Shown here: positions 29,930 to 39,172 of the stretch, in pieces
Layout: each line of letters opens with the position of its first letter
Numbering within the stretch: the stretch's first letter is position 1
NCBI RefSeq assembly: GCF_000988165.1
Contig: NW_020169325.1
Location: forward strand, 1-49,304
Direction of reading: 5' to 3'
Length of the DNA: 49,304 bases
Origin: Vairimorpha ceranae
Lineage: Eukaryota; Microsporidia; Nosematidae
Translations under genes and position numbers: made by a program
The notes under the pieces: generated by a model
Told to the model about the DNA's origin: nothing
Seen by the model: only the letters and a program-made list of their open reading frames with translations
The model's database searches: none

Positions 29930-30940
29930 TTAATTATCTGTTACATTAGAAATCCCACCTTCAGTAATTGAATAAGTAGCTTCTGCCTCTGCGAAATCAG
30001 GGGAGTCATATATTTTTGCTATTCTAGTCTCGCCTCTGCCTTTTCTTAATGATATTCGTGTAGTAGAAGCATGTGCCAAGACATGACCTCCTATTGGTTT
30101 TTTAGGATCTGCAACAAATGTCATTGCTCCTGATGGATCTGCCATCATCTGATTCGTAATTAATACTGCTATATTAAATTCTTCTGAAATATTAATTAAT
30201 TTTGATAAGAATTGATTTAATTTTTGTTGTCTTTCTCCTAATTCTCCTCTACCACTAAAATCTACTCTAAATAATGATATTATAGAATCAATAACAAGTA
30301 GTTTATATTTCGAATCTTCTGCAAATTTAACAGCTAGCTGTTGTACTAATTCATTTTGGTGTTCGCTATTATATGCCCTAGCATAAATAATATTATCTAA
30401 TGCTTCATCAGGATCAATATTAAATCTATTAGCTATTTCCCTTAATCTCTCAGGTCTAAATGTTCCTTCTGTGTCTATAAACGCCGCTTTACCCTTTGCA
30501 CCACCTTCTTCTTCAGATAGTTGTACTGTTATACACATTGTAGTAGCCAATTGTGTTTTACCAGTTCTAAATTCTCCAAACATTTCAGTAATACTCATTG
30601 TCTGTATTCCTCCTCCCAAAAGGGAATCGAAATCTGTACTTCCAGTAGATATTCTAAATAATTGTGACCTTTTAAGTGCATAAGCAGAGGCAGTAATAAA
30701 ATCTACATTTAAAAGTTTATTAACAGCATCTTTCATTTTCTCAATTTTTATGTCACTCAATCCTTTAATTTTAATTAAAGATTTTTTAGGAGTCATAAGA
30801 ATACCTTTTAGTGTACAAATACCAGAGGCCCTTAGTTTATTTATGTCTTGTAAAGATATTCCTGAATTAACCAAGATATCTAAATTTCCTTGGTCTTGGT
30901 CAACTGACCTATTTAAAAGTGAAGATTCAGTTTCAAGCAT
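29930..30940 (-). CDS. DMC1: Meiotic recombinase DMC1
   Basis: RecA-family ATPase that forms filaments on single-stranded DNA and performs homologue strand exchange in meiosis. 336 residues. A helix-hairpin-helix N-terminal domain spans about 25-80; Walker A GEFRTGKT is at 122-129 and Walker B LLVID at 214-218. Loop L2 is followed by FVADPKKPIGGH (about 275-286). DMC1 rather than RAD51 is indicated by IDSIISLFRVDFSGRGEL, ITNQMMADPSGAMTF and STTRISLRKGRGETRIAKIYDSP. MND1, which stimulates it, is in the same window. No CCC motif precedes the ATG. Confidence 0.93.
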   Translation of the reverse strand: MLETESSLLNRSVDQDQGNLDILVNSGISLQDINKLRASGICTLKGILMTPKKSLIKIKGLSDIKIEKMKDAVNKLLNVDFITASAYALKRSQLFRISTGSTDFDSLLGGGIQTMSITEMFGEFRTGKTQLATTMCITVQLSEEEGGAKGKAAFIDTEGTFRPERLREIANRFNIDPDEALDNIIYARAYNSEHQNELVQQLAVKFAEDSKYKLLVIDSIISLFRVDFSGRGELGERQQKLNQFLSKLINISEEFNIAVLITNQMMADPSGAMTFVADPKKPIGGHVLAHASTTRISLRKGRGETRIAKIYDSPDFAEAEATYSITEGGISNVTDN

Positions 30941-31492
30941 TGCATAAAAGATTAATTTTATTTATAGTTTTTTTGCATAAATTAAATTAATTGTTTAAAA
31001 AATTTATTTTGTTTGTTGATAGATTTAAAATTAAAATGTAAAGAAAAACTAGTCTGTTAGATTTATAAATTTTAAAATATTATAACATTTTAGATTTTAT
31101 AAACAAACAAGGATTATGTACAGAATAATACATTTTGATATTAAGAATCATATTTTTTAAAAACAATTAGACATTAAATTGCACTATCAAGCTCATTTAT
31201 TTTATTAAAAGATCAAATTTATTTTTGTATTAAATAGATATGTTATGACTCTAAATAAGTAATATTAATTAAATATTTGTAAATGTTATTATATTATCAA
31301 CTTGCAAAGCTTTTAATTAATTTTTTAGAAATACTAATACAAAGCTGTAATAAAAATATTAAGTTAAATCATCAACTTGTAAAGATTAAATTGATTTTTT
31401 AGAAATGCTAATACAAAGCTGTAGTAAAAATATTAAGTCAATAATAAGTTTTAAATTGAAAAAAATACAATACAATTTAATTTATTATAAAT
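30941..31492. other. Intergenic region with a 75-bp tandem duplication
   Basis: Upstream of DMC1 and downstream of the propeller-like gene. The duplication is listed separately. No gene seen. Confidence 0.55.
31296..31445. repeat. 75-bp tandem duplication (2 copies)
   Basis: Copies at 31296-31370 and 31371-31445 share ATCAACTTG-AAAG, TTTTTTAGAAAT-CTAATAC and AAAGCTGTA-TAAAAATATT blocks with few differences. Confidence 0.85.
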
Positions 31493-32614
31493 TTAAAAAC
31501 CACCCCTCTTAGTTTTCTTTCTATCTTTTATATCAAATTTGAATGTGGTTTTATCTTCTTCTGTTTTTTTATTAAACAACCTTTGCTTGTCTTTCTTTAT
31601 TAATTCGTTAATTCCAAGATCTAAAAAATCCAGTTTGGTTTTTTTTTCTGGATCCGGTAAAACGTAGTGCTGCTTAAAAATTGTATTGAAAAATAAAGAA
31701 AATTTCCATATAACGTTTAACTTAATAAATAAATTATTATCTTTTTGCCACGAATAAATTCCCGATCTTGTCAATACATATAAATCTTCTCTAAATATAT
31801 CAAAATCTCCAATAATTTCTTCATATAAAACAGTTTTACTGTTTTGTAAATTTTTTATTTCAAAATATTTAAAAGCTCCTCTTCTTAAATTAACAACAAT
31901 AACATTATTCCACATTTTTAACTTAAAACTTCCTTCGCATCTGATTTTTTCTACTTTTTTATTTAAGTAACCAACAACAATAATAAGAGAAGGCGTTTTT
32001 AAAGCAATTAAGTCTTCAGAAATTTCTATACCAATAATTGATTCATTATGATATACTAGTCTACCAGAATCAATACTGTATCTGTTTAAAACTATTACTT
32101 TATAATCTTTTGTAACTATTACTAGATTATTAGTTGTTCCCCTAATAAAGCGAATATTCTTATCACACATCGTGCGCGCGATATTTTTTTCGCCGTTAAA
32201 CGCACTAATAAAATTTTTGTGTACGACGTACAAAATATCATCGATAATACAAAAATCTTCGATTTCTAGATCCCAGACTTTAAAAGTAGTATAGTCGTAA
32301 GAATAAAAATGTTTTCTGGTTTTAATATAAACATATGACCGGGTAGATTCAATTTTTATTATACTTCCTCTTAAACAAAATGTTAAAGATTTATTACCGA
32401 CTATAGTAAGTCTTGGTTTTGATTCTTGGTACAAAGCAAAAGTATTTTCAGACAATACTTTTAGTCTTCCATTAAAAATAGTACGACTGAATGTTAAGTT
32501 GTAAGAAGATTTAGGAAATTTTATTGGTTCTGGTAAGTCTTTTTTATCTGGAAAAACAAAATTTATGTGATAAAAAGGAAATGGAATGCCATATTCAAAA
32601 AAAATATCTGCCAT
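31493..32614 (-). CDS. Putative beta-propeller-like protein
   Basis: 373 codons; the leader TTACCCCTTTAAA before the ATG supports the start. Residues ~50-310 consist of repeated short strand-like hydrophobic segments spaced about 40 residues apart (for example FKVWDLEIEDFCIIDDILYVV, then NLVIVTKDYKVIVLN), consistent with a degenerate WD40-type propeller. The C-terminal ~45 residues are highly basic and charged (KKTEEDKTTFKFDIKDRKK, ending KRGGF), which suggests RNA or nucleolar association. No orthologue could be fixed; a small-subunit processome WD protein is one possibility, by inference only. Confidence 0.7.
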   Translation of the reverse strand: MADIFFEYGIPFPFYHINFVFPDKKDLPEPIKFPKSSYNLTFSRTIFNGRLKVLSENTFALYQESKPRLTIVGNKSLTFCLRGSIIKIESTRSYVYIKTRKHFYSYDYTTFKVWDLEIEDFCIIDDILYVVHKNFISAFNGEKNIARTMCDKNIRFIRGTTNNLVIVTKDYKVIVLNRYSIDSGRLVYHNESIIGIEISEDLIALKTPSLIIVVGYLNKKVEKIRCEGSFKLKMWNNVIVVNLRRGAFKYFEIKNLQNSKTVLYEEIIGDFDIFREDLYVLTRSGIYSWQKDNNLFIKLNVIWKFSLFFNTIFKQHYVLPDPEKKTKLDFLDLGINELIKKDKQRLFNKKTEEDKTTFKFDIKDRKKTKRGGF

Positions 32615-32769
32615 TTTAAAGGGGTAATAGAGGACTAATTATTTTTATATTTAAATGGGAATAACACATAAATAATTTACTGTTTTCCAGAGCTTACACT
32701 AGTAACAAGCAGACAATATAACAAAACAAACAAACAATATAACGAAAACGACTTATAAATAACATTATT

Positions 32770-33000
32770 TTATATTAAAATGCAATTTATTCCATTATCA
32801 CTGTACGATACAATAGTACAATTTACTATTTCTTCTAATTTAAATTTTTTATCGTATTTAATAGTTCCTTTGTAGTTTACTAATGATTTTTTACCTTCAA
32901 TCTCAAAAATGTTTATCACAGTATTAGAATAACAGAGTTTAACTATTTTTCCCTTACACTGATGCCCTAGCAAAGGAAAGCATAACTGTGTATTATTCAT
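32770..33000 (-). CDS. Short S1/OB-fold protein, possibly exosome CSL4
   Basis: 76 codons; TCCCCTATTT before the ATG marks a real start. Residues 14-76 read like one S1 domain: CKGKIVKLCYSNTVINIFEI, then YKGTIKYDKKFKLEEIVNC and TIVSYSDNGINCILI. The GTI ... F..EIV..TI.S.SD pattern matches the S1 region of exosome subunit CSL4. If so, the protein lacks almost all of the N-terminal and C-terminal zinc-ribbon domains of the family. Other small OB-fold proteins cannot be excluded. It lies 93 bp from the divergent HEAT-like gene. Confidence 0.6.
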   Translation of the reverse strand: MNNTQLCFPLLGHQCKGKIVKLCYSNTVINIFEIEGKKSLVNYKGTIKYDKKFKLEEIVNCTIVSYSDNGINCILI

Positions 33001-33093
33001 AAATAGGGGATTATTAAATTCATTAGTTAATATTTTTTTGTTGTAATATTTTTTAAATTTTTTTATCCTAAAACTATAAAAATTATATCCCGC

Positions 33094-34692
33094 ATGAATT
33101 TTATTACAGGAGAAGATTTCAATGAGAAAATAAAAAATTTAAAATTTTCCAATACATACCACATATTGTGGATATATAAAAATATAAAAGAAGTTTATGA
33201 CAAGGGAAGTTTAGAAAATATTCTTGATCAGCTTATAAAAATCACAATAGATGATTTTAATTGTGCACTTTCTATATACGATGATTTATGTAATTTAGTC
33301 CTTAAAGCGTATAAAAAAGATAAATATATTGATGATGAAGATATTTTTCACATCAAAAATAAAGATGAAGATATAAATATTCCTAAGTATATTTCTGATA
33401 ATGAAATATTCTTTAAGTTATGTATTCCTATTATGGATACTTGTTTAAAACAAATAGTAGATTTATTTACCTATATTTTTAAAATTGAAAAAGATTTTAC
33501 CAATTTAAATAAACTTATAGAAAGATACAATACAAAGAAAGATATTCTCATTGAATTACTTATCTTACAAATAAAACTTAGTGAAAATGAAGATATAGAT
33601 TTTTTATTACAAAACATTAATTTAAAAAAAGAAGATAAAAATATAGATTTAAAAAGTTTATTATTAGATTTTGAATTAACGAATCTAAATTTTTTTATAG
33701 AAAATGTTTGTATTTTCTTAACCTACAGAAATGATAGTTTTTTACTAAGCAGATTAATTAATTATTGTAAAAGTGGATATAAACATTTTATTATAAAGAA
33801 TATTACAGTACCATTGTATAAAAAAATAAAAGATCATTTAGAAATCTGTGAAGATCTTCTAAAAAAAGGAATTTATGATTATTCCTATTTTTTAAACTGG
33901 TGTAATAGATCTTTTACCAATTTAAGTTTATTAAAAATTAATGATTTTGTAGAAATTAGTCGCATTTTTATAGAATATTTTAAAAGAGAAGATAATAAGT
34001 GTGAATTATACAAAATATTAGAAAATATTCTTAATTTAAAAATACATCATGTTTACGAAGATATTAGAATTAATATTTTAAATTATATTGATATTATTTA
34101 TAAAAAAGAATATACATTTTTAAATGATTTACTTTTAGAAGCAAGTAAAAATAGAAATTTAAGAAATATTTTAATTACAAAGTTAATTGTACTAAAAAAT
34201 ATTGATAGTGAATGTAAAACAGAGATTATTAATAATTTATTTTGTAATTTTGATTTTAATTGGAGGTATAGAAAAGCTTTACTTAACGAGTGTGTAAAAA
34301 ATATAGATTTATTAGAATTTAAAAATGAAAAATGGCTTATTCAGTTTGAAAAAGACAAAATTTATGTAATTCGAGAGCTAGCAAAAAAAATAAAGAAGCA
34401 ACTTTATAAAAAAGAAGAAATATTGTGTAAAAAACCATTAGAAAATGATAAGCAAGTTGTAGATAAAACAGAAAAAGTAACAAATGCATCTAATGTACCG
34501 CAGATTAATAAGCAAAATGAAACGCATAAGGAAATAGTTAAATCGGTAGATCATAAGGAAATAGCGGTAGATCATAAGGTAATAGTTCAATCGGTAGATA
34601 AAGATAATTTTACTAAAATTAATGTAAAAAATAGAATAAAAAATATTGAAGAAAAGATAGTGTTTATAAATGAAAAAAATAATAAAAAATAA
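33094..34692 (+). CDS. HEAT-like helical repeat protein
   Basis: 532 codons; the ATG follows ATATCCCGC. The product is almost wholly helical. Near residues 388-398 it has FNWRYRKALLNEC and near 425-435 IYVIRELAKKIKKQL, both typical of HEAT repeats such as those of PP2A/PP4 regulatory scaffolds. A polar C-terminal tail contains an imperfect SVDHKEIAVDHKVIVQSVD repeat (about 480-503). A phosphatase regulatory subunit is plausible but unproven. Its stop lies 2 bp from the stop of UPF1 on the other strand, so mature 3' ends must overlap. Confidence 0.7.
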   Translation: MNFITGEDFNEKIKNLKFSNTYHILWIYKNIKEVYDKGSLENILDQLIKITIDDFNCALSIYDDLCNLVLKAYKKDKYIDDEDIFHIKNKDEDINIPKYISDNEIFFKLCIPIMDTCLKQIVDLFTYIFKIEKDFTNLNKLIERYNTKKDILIELLILQIKLSENEDIDFLLQNINLKKEDKNIDLKSLLLDFELTNLNFFIENVCIFLTYRNDSFLLSRLINYCKSGYKHFIIKNITVPLYKKIKDHLEICEDLLKKGIYDYSYFLNWCNRSFTNLSLLKINDFVEISRIFIEYFKREDNKCELYKILENILNLKIHHVYEDIRINILNYIDIIYKKEYTFLNDLLLEASKNRNLRNILITKLIVLKNIDSECKTEIINNLFCNFDFNWRYRKALLNECVKNIDLLEFKNEKWLIQFEKDKIYVIRELAKKIKKQLYKKEEILCKKPLENDKQVVDKTEKVTNASNVPQINKQNETHKEIVKSVDHKEIAVDHKVIVQSVDKDNFTKINVKNRIKNIEEKIVFINEKNNKK

Positions 34693-34694
34693 AT

Positions 34695-36836
34695 TTATTT
34701 TATAGATTCTGCAATAGATTTTAGATCGAAATGTTTACGATTTTTAGTTAATGAAACCTTCTTTAAATCTCCTAAAGGTCCTTCTAAAACAAGTCCTTTT
34801 TTTTCATAAAATTCCAATAAAGATTTCCAAGCATCATGTTTTATCATCGTATTCGGATTGCCAATGATAATAAGTCCATGTTTAGCTCTTGTAAGTGCTA
34901 CATTCATTCTTCTTTTATCTCCTACAAATCCTATACCTTGATAAAGATTAGATCGAACCAAACTGACAATTATATAATCTTTTTCTCTACCTTGGAATCC
35001 ATCAACATTACTTATTTCTAGATTTCCTGGTTCTGATCCAAAAATTCTATTAAGAATATGAGATCTTTGACCTTCATAAGGTGTTATAACACCTATTTGC
35101 TTTTCAGTTATTCCAGATTTAAAAAGGTGTCTTATAATACTTTCGCAATATAAAGCTTCCATAGGATTAACAAAAGATGTTCCACTTGTACTGACCTCTT
35201 CTTTACCGTAACAAGCATAAAAGAAATTATGAGGAATTCCTATATTAAGTTTATAAAAAAGTCTATTACCGGTTTGTAATTCGCCGTTATAAAAAGTCTC
35301 TGAAGGCCATTCGCACAGATCAGCATGCATTCTGTACTGTAAAGATAAAATATAAGGAGAAATTCCTAATAAAATTAATCTTTCAAATAAACTTTGTTTA
35401 AATCCCGCCTTTGCTACTTTTTTACATAAAATAGTAGGGCCTAACTGTTTATGATCTCCTACTAATATAAGTTTTGTACAGCCATACACTAATGGTATAA
35501 TATTTAGTGGTTCAGTAGATTGTACTGCTTCATCCACCAGAACACAAGAAAATTTCATTTTATTAAACATTTTCTGTCCAGCGGTCACACAAGTACAAGT
35601 TATAACATCTGCCTGATTTAAAAGGCGTTTTTTTATATTTTCTTCATCTTCTTCATCACTCATGTTACACATAGTCTGTAAATCTTTAACATTTTCATGT
35701 AAAGATAAGAAATTTACATCTGATTGTGTATATTCCCTTCTTCTACTCATTACTCTTATAACCTTTAGTCCTGTTTTATGAACTTTAAGAGTCAATTGAT
35801 CTACGGCGGTATTAGAAGGTGCTACCACTAAAACTTTACCTTTAAATTTCTTAATGTAATTATAAACTATTGCAGCGGATACGAGTGTTTTTCCTGTGCC
35901 AGGGGGTCCTTGAATAAGAGTGACTTTTCTACTTAATGCCGCTTTTACAGATATTTCCTGAAATTTATTAAGTTTTGGCATATTAGGTACTGTCTCTAAT
36001 TCAATATTATTATTTACATATTCTTTTCCTCCTCTAATTAAATATTCATATAATGTCATTTCATTTGTATTTTTACGTAAATACATATTGTACAATTTAT
36101 TCAATGCCCATTTCATTCTTTCATAACACACACCACGCCAGATGTATTCAATAGTATATCCACTTCTAGGATAATCCCCGTAGTGATCTACCTCAAATTT
36201 CAATTCCTCAGTAAAACTATCATTACTTATAAATCCAGTAATAATTAGTCCACTTTTATGAGTTAACTTTATTTCATCACCAATATTTATTTTTAAATCT
36301 GCATCAGATCTCTGAAAATAAAAATATCCAAATTTCATATTTTCCCATCTTACTACCACATTTGACTGTTTCATGCTCTCTTTAATTTCTTTCTCTTTTT
36401 GACATTCTGCATCAATTAATGCACTAAAAATATTTACATATTCTTCTGGTTCAAATCTGGATTTTATAACTGGTAAATAATCAGAAGACTGTTCTTCTAT
36501 TTCTGTCATCTGTTGTTTAGTAAGCTTTTTACCTTTATCTATACAAGGAGAATCTACAAGTGTAAGACACCTTTCATCTACTATTAAATCACCATAATCA
36601 CTGCATTTTTTACAGAAAATATTCTCATTGTATTTCCTTAATTTAAAAATATTATCTTCTTTGCATTTAATGCAGATAACATCTTTGTTATCAATTTTTA
36701 TAGATTTGTGTTTAGTTTTCACTAAATGGAAAATTATGTGTGAGATGGATGATAGACTTCTAGAATTACAAAACTTTATGTTACATGTTGAACATTCTAC
36801 TAAACTATATTCTAAATCACAATATTTACATTTCAT
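34695..36836 (-). CDS. UPF1: UPF1/NAM7 RNA helicase
   Basis: ATP-dependent 5'-3' RNA helicase central to nonsense-mediated decay. 713 residues. The N-terminal CH zinc domain is present but shortened: CKYCDLEYSLVECSTCNIKFC and SHIIFHLVKTKHK match UPF1, with further Cys pairs at 55/58 and 75/78. Superfamily-1 motifs: GPPGTGKT (310-317), APSNTAVDQL (339-348), DEAVQSTEP (435-443), GDHKQLGPT (460-468), QYRMH (500-504), VDGFQGREKD (611-620) and NVALTRAKHG (645-654). The SQ-rich tail of animal UPF1 is missing, as expected in a minimal genome. AACCCCTTT precedes the ATG. Confidence 0.95.
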   Translation of the reverse strand: MKCKYCDLEYSLVECSTCNIKFCNSRSLSSISHIIFHLVKTKHKSIKIDNKDVICIKCKEDNIFKLRKYNENIFCKKCSDYGDLIVDERCLTLVDSPCIDKGKKLTKQQMTEIEEQSSDYLPVIKSRFEPEEYVNIFSALIDAECQKEKEIKESMKQSNVVVRWENMKFGYFYFQRSDADLKINIGDEIKLTHKSGLIITGFISNDSFTEELKFEVDHYGDYPRSGYTIEYIWRGVCYERMKWALNKLYNMYLRKNTNEMTLYEYLIRGGKEYVNNNIELETVPNMPKLNKFQEISVKAALSRKVTLIQGPPGTGKTLVSAAIVYNYIKKFKGKVLVVAPSNTAVDQLTLKVHKTGLKVIRVMSRRREYTQSDVNFLSLHENVKDLQTMCNMSDEEDEENIKKRLLNQADVITCTCVTAGQKMFNKMKFSCVLVDEAVQSTEPLNIIPLVYGCTKLILVGDHKQLGPTILCKKVAKAGFKQSLFERLILLGISPYILSLQYRMHADLCEWPSETFYNGELQTGNRLFYKLNIGIPHNFFYACYGKEEVSTSGTSFVNPMEALYCESIIRHLFKSGITEKQIGVITPYEGQRSHILNRIFGSEPGNLEISNVDGFQGREKDYIIVSLVRSNLYQGIGFVGDKRRMNVALTRAKHGLIIIGNPNTMIKHDAWKSLLEFYEKKGLVLEGPLGDLKKVSLTKNRKHFDLKSIAESIK

Positions 36837-37334
36837 AAAGGGGTTATGCTTTTGAGAAAAAATAGAAATAATTTATAATTTATAGTGTAAAAATTGAACT
36901 ATTTTATAATTTATAGTGTAAGAATATTATAAATTATGTTTTACACTTAAAAGTATTTAATAATTTATAGTGTAAAAATTCTTAATAATTATGTTTTGGG
37001 CTCTAAAAATTTTAATATTTTATTTTTTAGACTATAAAAGTATTAAAAAATTAATTTTTTACACTATAAAAATTTTAATAATTATTTTTTATACGAGAGT
37101 ATCTTGTTGGAGTACCGAAGAAGAGGTGACATAAATGTACAAGAGAATAAGGAGAATTGAATTTATCACCAAATTTGTTCAATGGTGTCACTGAAGCAAT
37201 AAGTCAAATATAAAAGAAAATACTAACCTTCAAATATATAATTTATTTTATATATCTTTATTAGAAAAATCTTCCTTGTAGGTTATTAATTTTTAAAAAG
37301 ATTAAAAAATATAAATTTTTAAAATCCCTCGTTT
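36837..37334. repeat. Divergent intergenic region with direct and inverted AT repeats
   Basis: Between UPF1 and RPR2. TAATTTATAGTGTAA recurs near 36880, 36908 and 36962, and its inverted form (TTACACTATAAA, TTTTACACTTA) near 36938 and 37060, so hairpins could form. CCC signals of both genes sit at the two edges. Confidence 0.7.
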
Positions 37335-37706
37335 ATGAAAAATCGTAAAAATAAAAACACGGTTCAAAAATTAATATTTCTATTTAACATGGCCTTAGTG
37401 TACAGAAATCTTGATATTCATAAAAATTTAATAAAAAGAATGTTTTTAGTTGCAAAGAAATTTTTGATTAAAATTCCACCTTCAATTAAAAGATCTGTTT
37501 GTGGTAAATGTTTTAAGTTAAGGATTACAAATGGTAGCTCTAAGATAGTTGATATTAGGAATGAAAAATATTTAGAATGTCAGTGTAAATGTGGTAATAT
37601 TAAAAGATATAAATTAAATAAAAATAATAAAAGATGCAAATTGAACAAGAATGGTAATGTTACTAAACAAATAAATGATATATCATTAAATGTATCTAAT
37701 AATTAA
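37335..37706 (+). CDS. RPR2: RNase P protein subunit RPR2/RPP21
   Basis: Zinc-ribbon subunit of nuclear RNase P, which matures the 5' ends of tRNAs. 123 residues, family-typical. Helix 1 has QKLIFLFNMALVYRN (compare RxxFLYQAA in the family), followed by PPSIKRSVCGKCFKLRI with C56 and C59, and a second metal-binding set in CQCKCGNIKRY (C82, C84, C86). A basic Lys/Asn-rich tail follows. The start follows AATCCCTCGTTT. It implies a conventional RNA-containing RNase P elsewhere in this genome. Confidence 0.85.
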   Translation: MKNRKNKNTVQKLIFLFNMALVYRNLDIHKNLIKRMFLVAKKFLIKIPPSIKRSVCGKCFKLRITNGSSKIVDIRNEKYLECQCKCGNIKRYKLNKNNKRCKLNKNGNVTKQINDISLNVSNN

Positions 37707-37933
37707 CTTATATAGGTTATGTTATATAAATAATTATTTAATTTATATACTTATATTGATTTTTTGCATGAATTGTACTAAAATTGTATATAATGTTGGT
37801 GTATTTTTATTTTTTGACATAACATTCAATGCTTAATTGATATTAATTAAAAATAATATTTGTTTTTATTTATGTTTTATAAAAACAATGACATGGTATA
37901 AAACAACTAAATACAAACAAATGATGTTCTTTA

Positions 37934-39172
37934 TTAAAACTTTTTAACTGTTGTTTTTCTTTTAGTTTTAAACAATTTATACAAGTAGTAAACAATTAAA
38001 CTACACAAAGGACCCACTGCACATAACAGCCAAAAATAAAATACAGAAGTTTGATCTTGCCAAGGTACCTTTACATTCATTCCCCACAGCCCCGCTATGG
38101 TTTGACAGGGTAAAAATACAAATGCAATCTTTGTAAATCTATTCATAGCCTTATTCATTTCATTGGCTTCTCTACTTTGTTCCATGTCTACTAGCGCTAA
38201 AAATAAATCTTGTGATCTTTCTAATATTTCATTATATTCCACCGCTAACTTTTGCTGTCTCTTAAAATCTTTATAACAGTCATTTAAAAGATACAAAACA
38301 TTTCTTGGAGTTTTTTTATTCGACTTTCGCATCTTTTCTAAGATTATTATCTTAGGTCGAATAAATTGTCGAAAATTATACAATTGATATACCATCTCAA
38401 AATTATTTTTAAGATTATCTCCCATTTCATAATTTATGGATCTACTGCACGCTTTTTGTGCTGTACTTTCTGGTCTAACATTTTCTAAAACATATTTAAC
38501 ATCCTGTAAAAATTCTATAATAATAGAATAAAACACCCAATCTGGATATAAAATAGTATGTTGAGAAATAGTAGATAAAAAATTAAGTATATCTCTAATA
38601 CCACTCCACTGTTTGTCATGTGTTGTAATAATAAAATTTTTAAATATCAAAATATTAAAATCAATATCTTCTGTTCCAAGATTACAAGTGCTTAGTAATT
38701 TTAAACTGATAAAAAAATAATTTTTAAAATGTTCTAATTTTTCTTCTGTATTTTTTTCTCGAATGTCTATAAGAGTCACATCGTGCACTCCTAAATAATT
38801 TCCCAGAATTTCTAAATCTTTTTCGCTAGGATTAAAAATATTTAACCAGTAATATTTATTCTTTAAAATATCCATGTTAGCAAAAATATCATCTGATTCA
38901 ATAAGAGTTGTTTCCTTTGAGTAAAAAATATACTTCATGTTATCTAATGTTCTATACCTGCAAAAATCTATAATTTTACCATTTGATCCTACAACTCCCT
39001 CCTGTAAATTATTTTCAATGTCAACCTCGGAAAAATCTGGTCCATGATGATCAATATTAAATTGCATTCGGTATATGTTTTGATTATTCTTTCCTCTTTT
39101 CATTTTACGATATATCGTTATAATCTCATAAATAATATTTAAATTATTGTTTTTACCCGTTTCTTTAACCAT
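37934..39172 (-). CDS. CorA/ALR-type Mg2+ transporter
   Basis: Membrane channel for magnesium. From the ATG at 39172 the product has 412 residues (the open frame extends three codons upstream only through a TTG). A large N-terminal cytosolic domain contains the CorA pattern YWLNIFNPSEKDLEILGNYL. The signature GMN at 364-366 follows the first membrane span (about 348-363, FVFLPCQTIAGLW), and the second span is about 375-398. The tail is basic. The GMNVKVPW loop after the first span matches fungal ALR/MNR family members. No CCC motif was found before the start; an ATCC lies about 20 bp upstream. Confidence 0.9.
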   Translation of the reverse strand: MVKETGKNNNLNIIYEIITIYRKMKRGKNNQNIYRMQFNIDHHGPDFSEVDIENNLQEGVVGSNGKIIDFCRYRTLDNMKYIFYSKETTLIESDDIFANMDILKNKYYWLNIFNPSEKDLEILGNYLGVHDVTLIDIREKNTEEKLEHFKNYFFISLKLLSTCNLGTEDIDFNILIFKNFIITTHDKQWSGIRDILNFLSTISQHTILYPDWVFYSIIIEFLQDVKYVLENVRPESTAQKACSRSINYEMGDNLKNNFEMVYQLYNFRQFIRPKIIILEKMRKSNKKTPRNVLYLLNDCYKDFKRQQKLAVEYNEILERSQDLFLALVDMEQSREANEMNKAMNRFTKIAFVFLPCQTIAGLWGMNVKVPWQDQTSVFYFWLLCAVGPLCSLIVYYLYKLFKTKRKTTVKKF

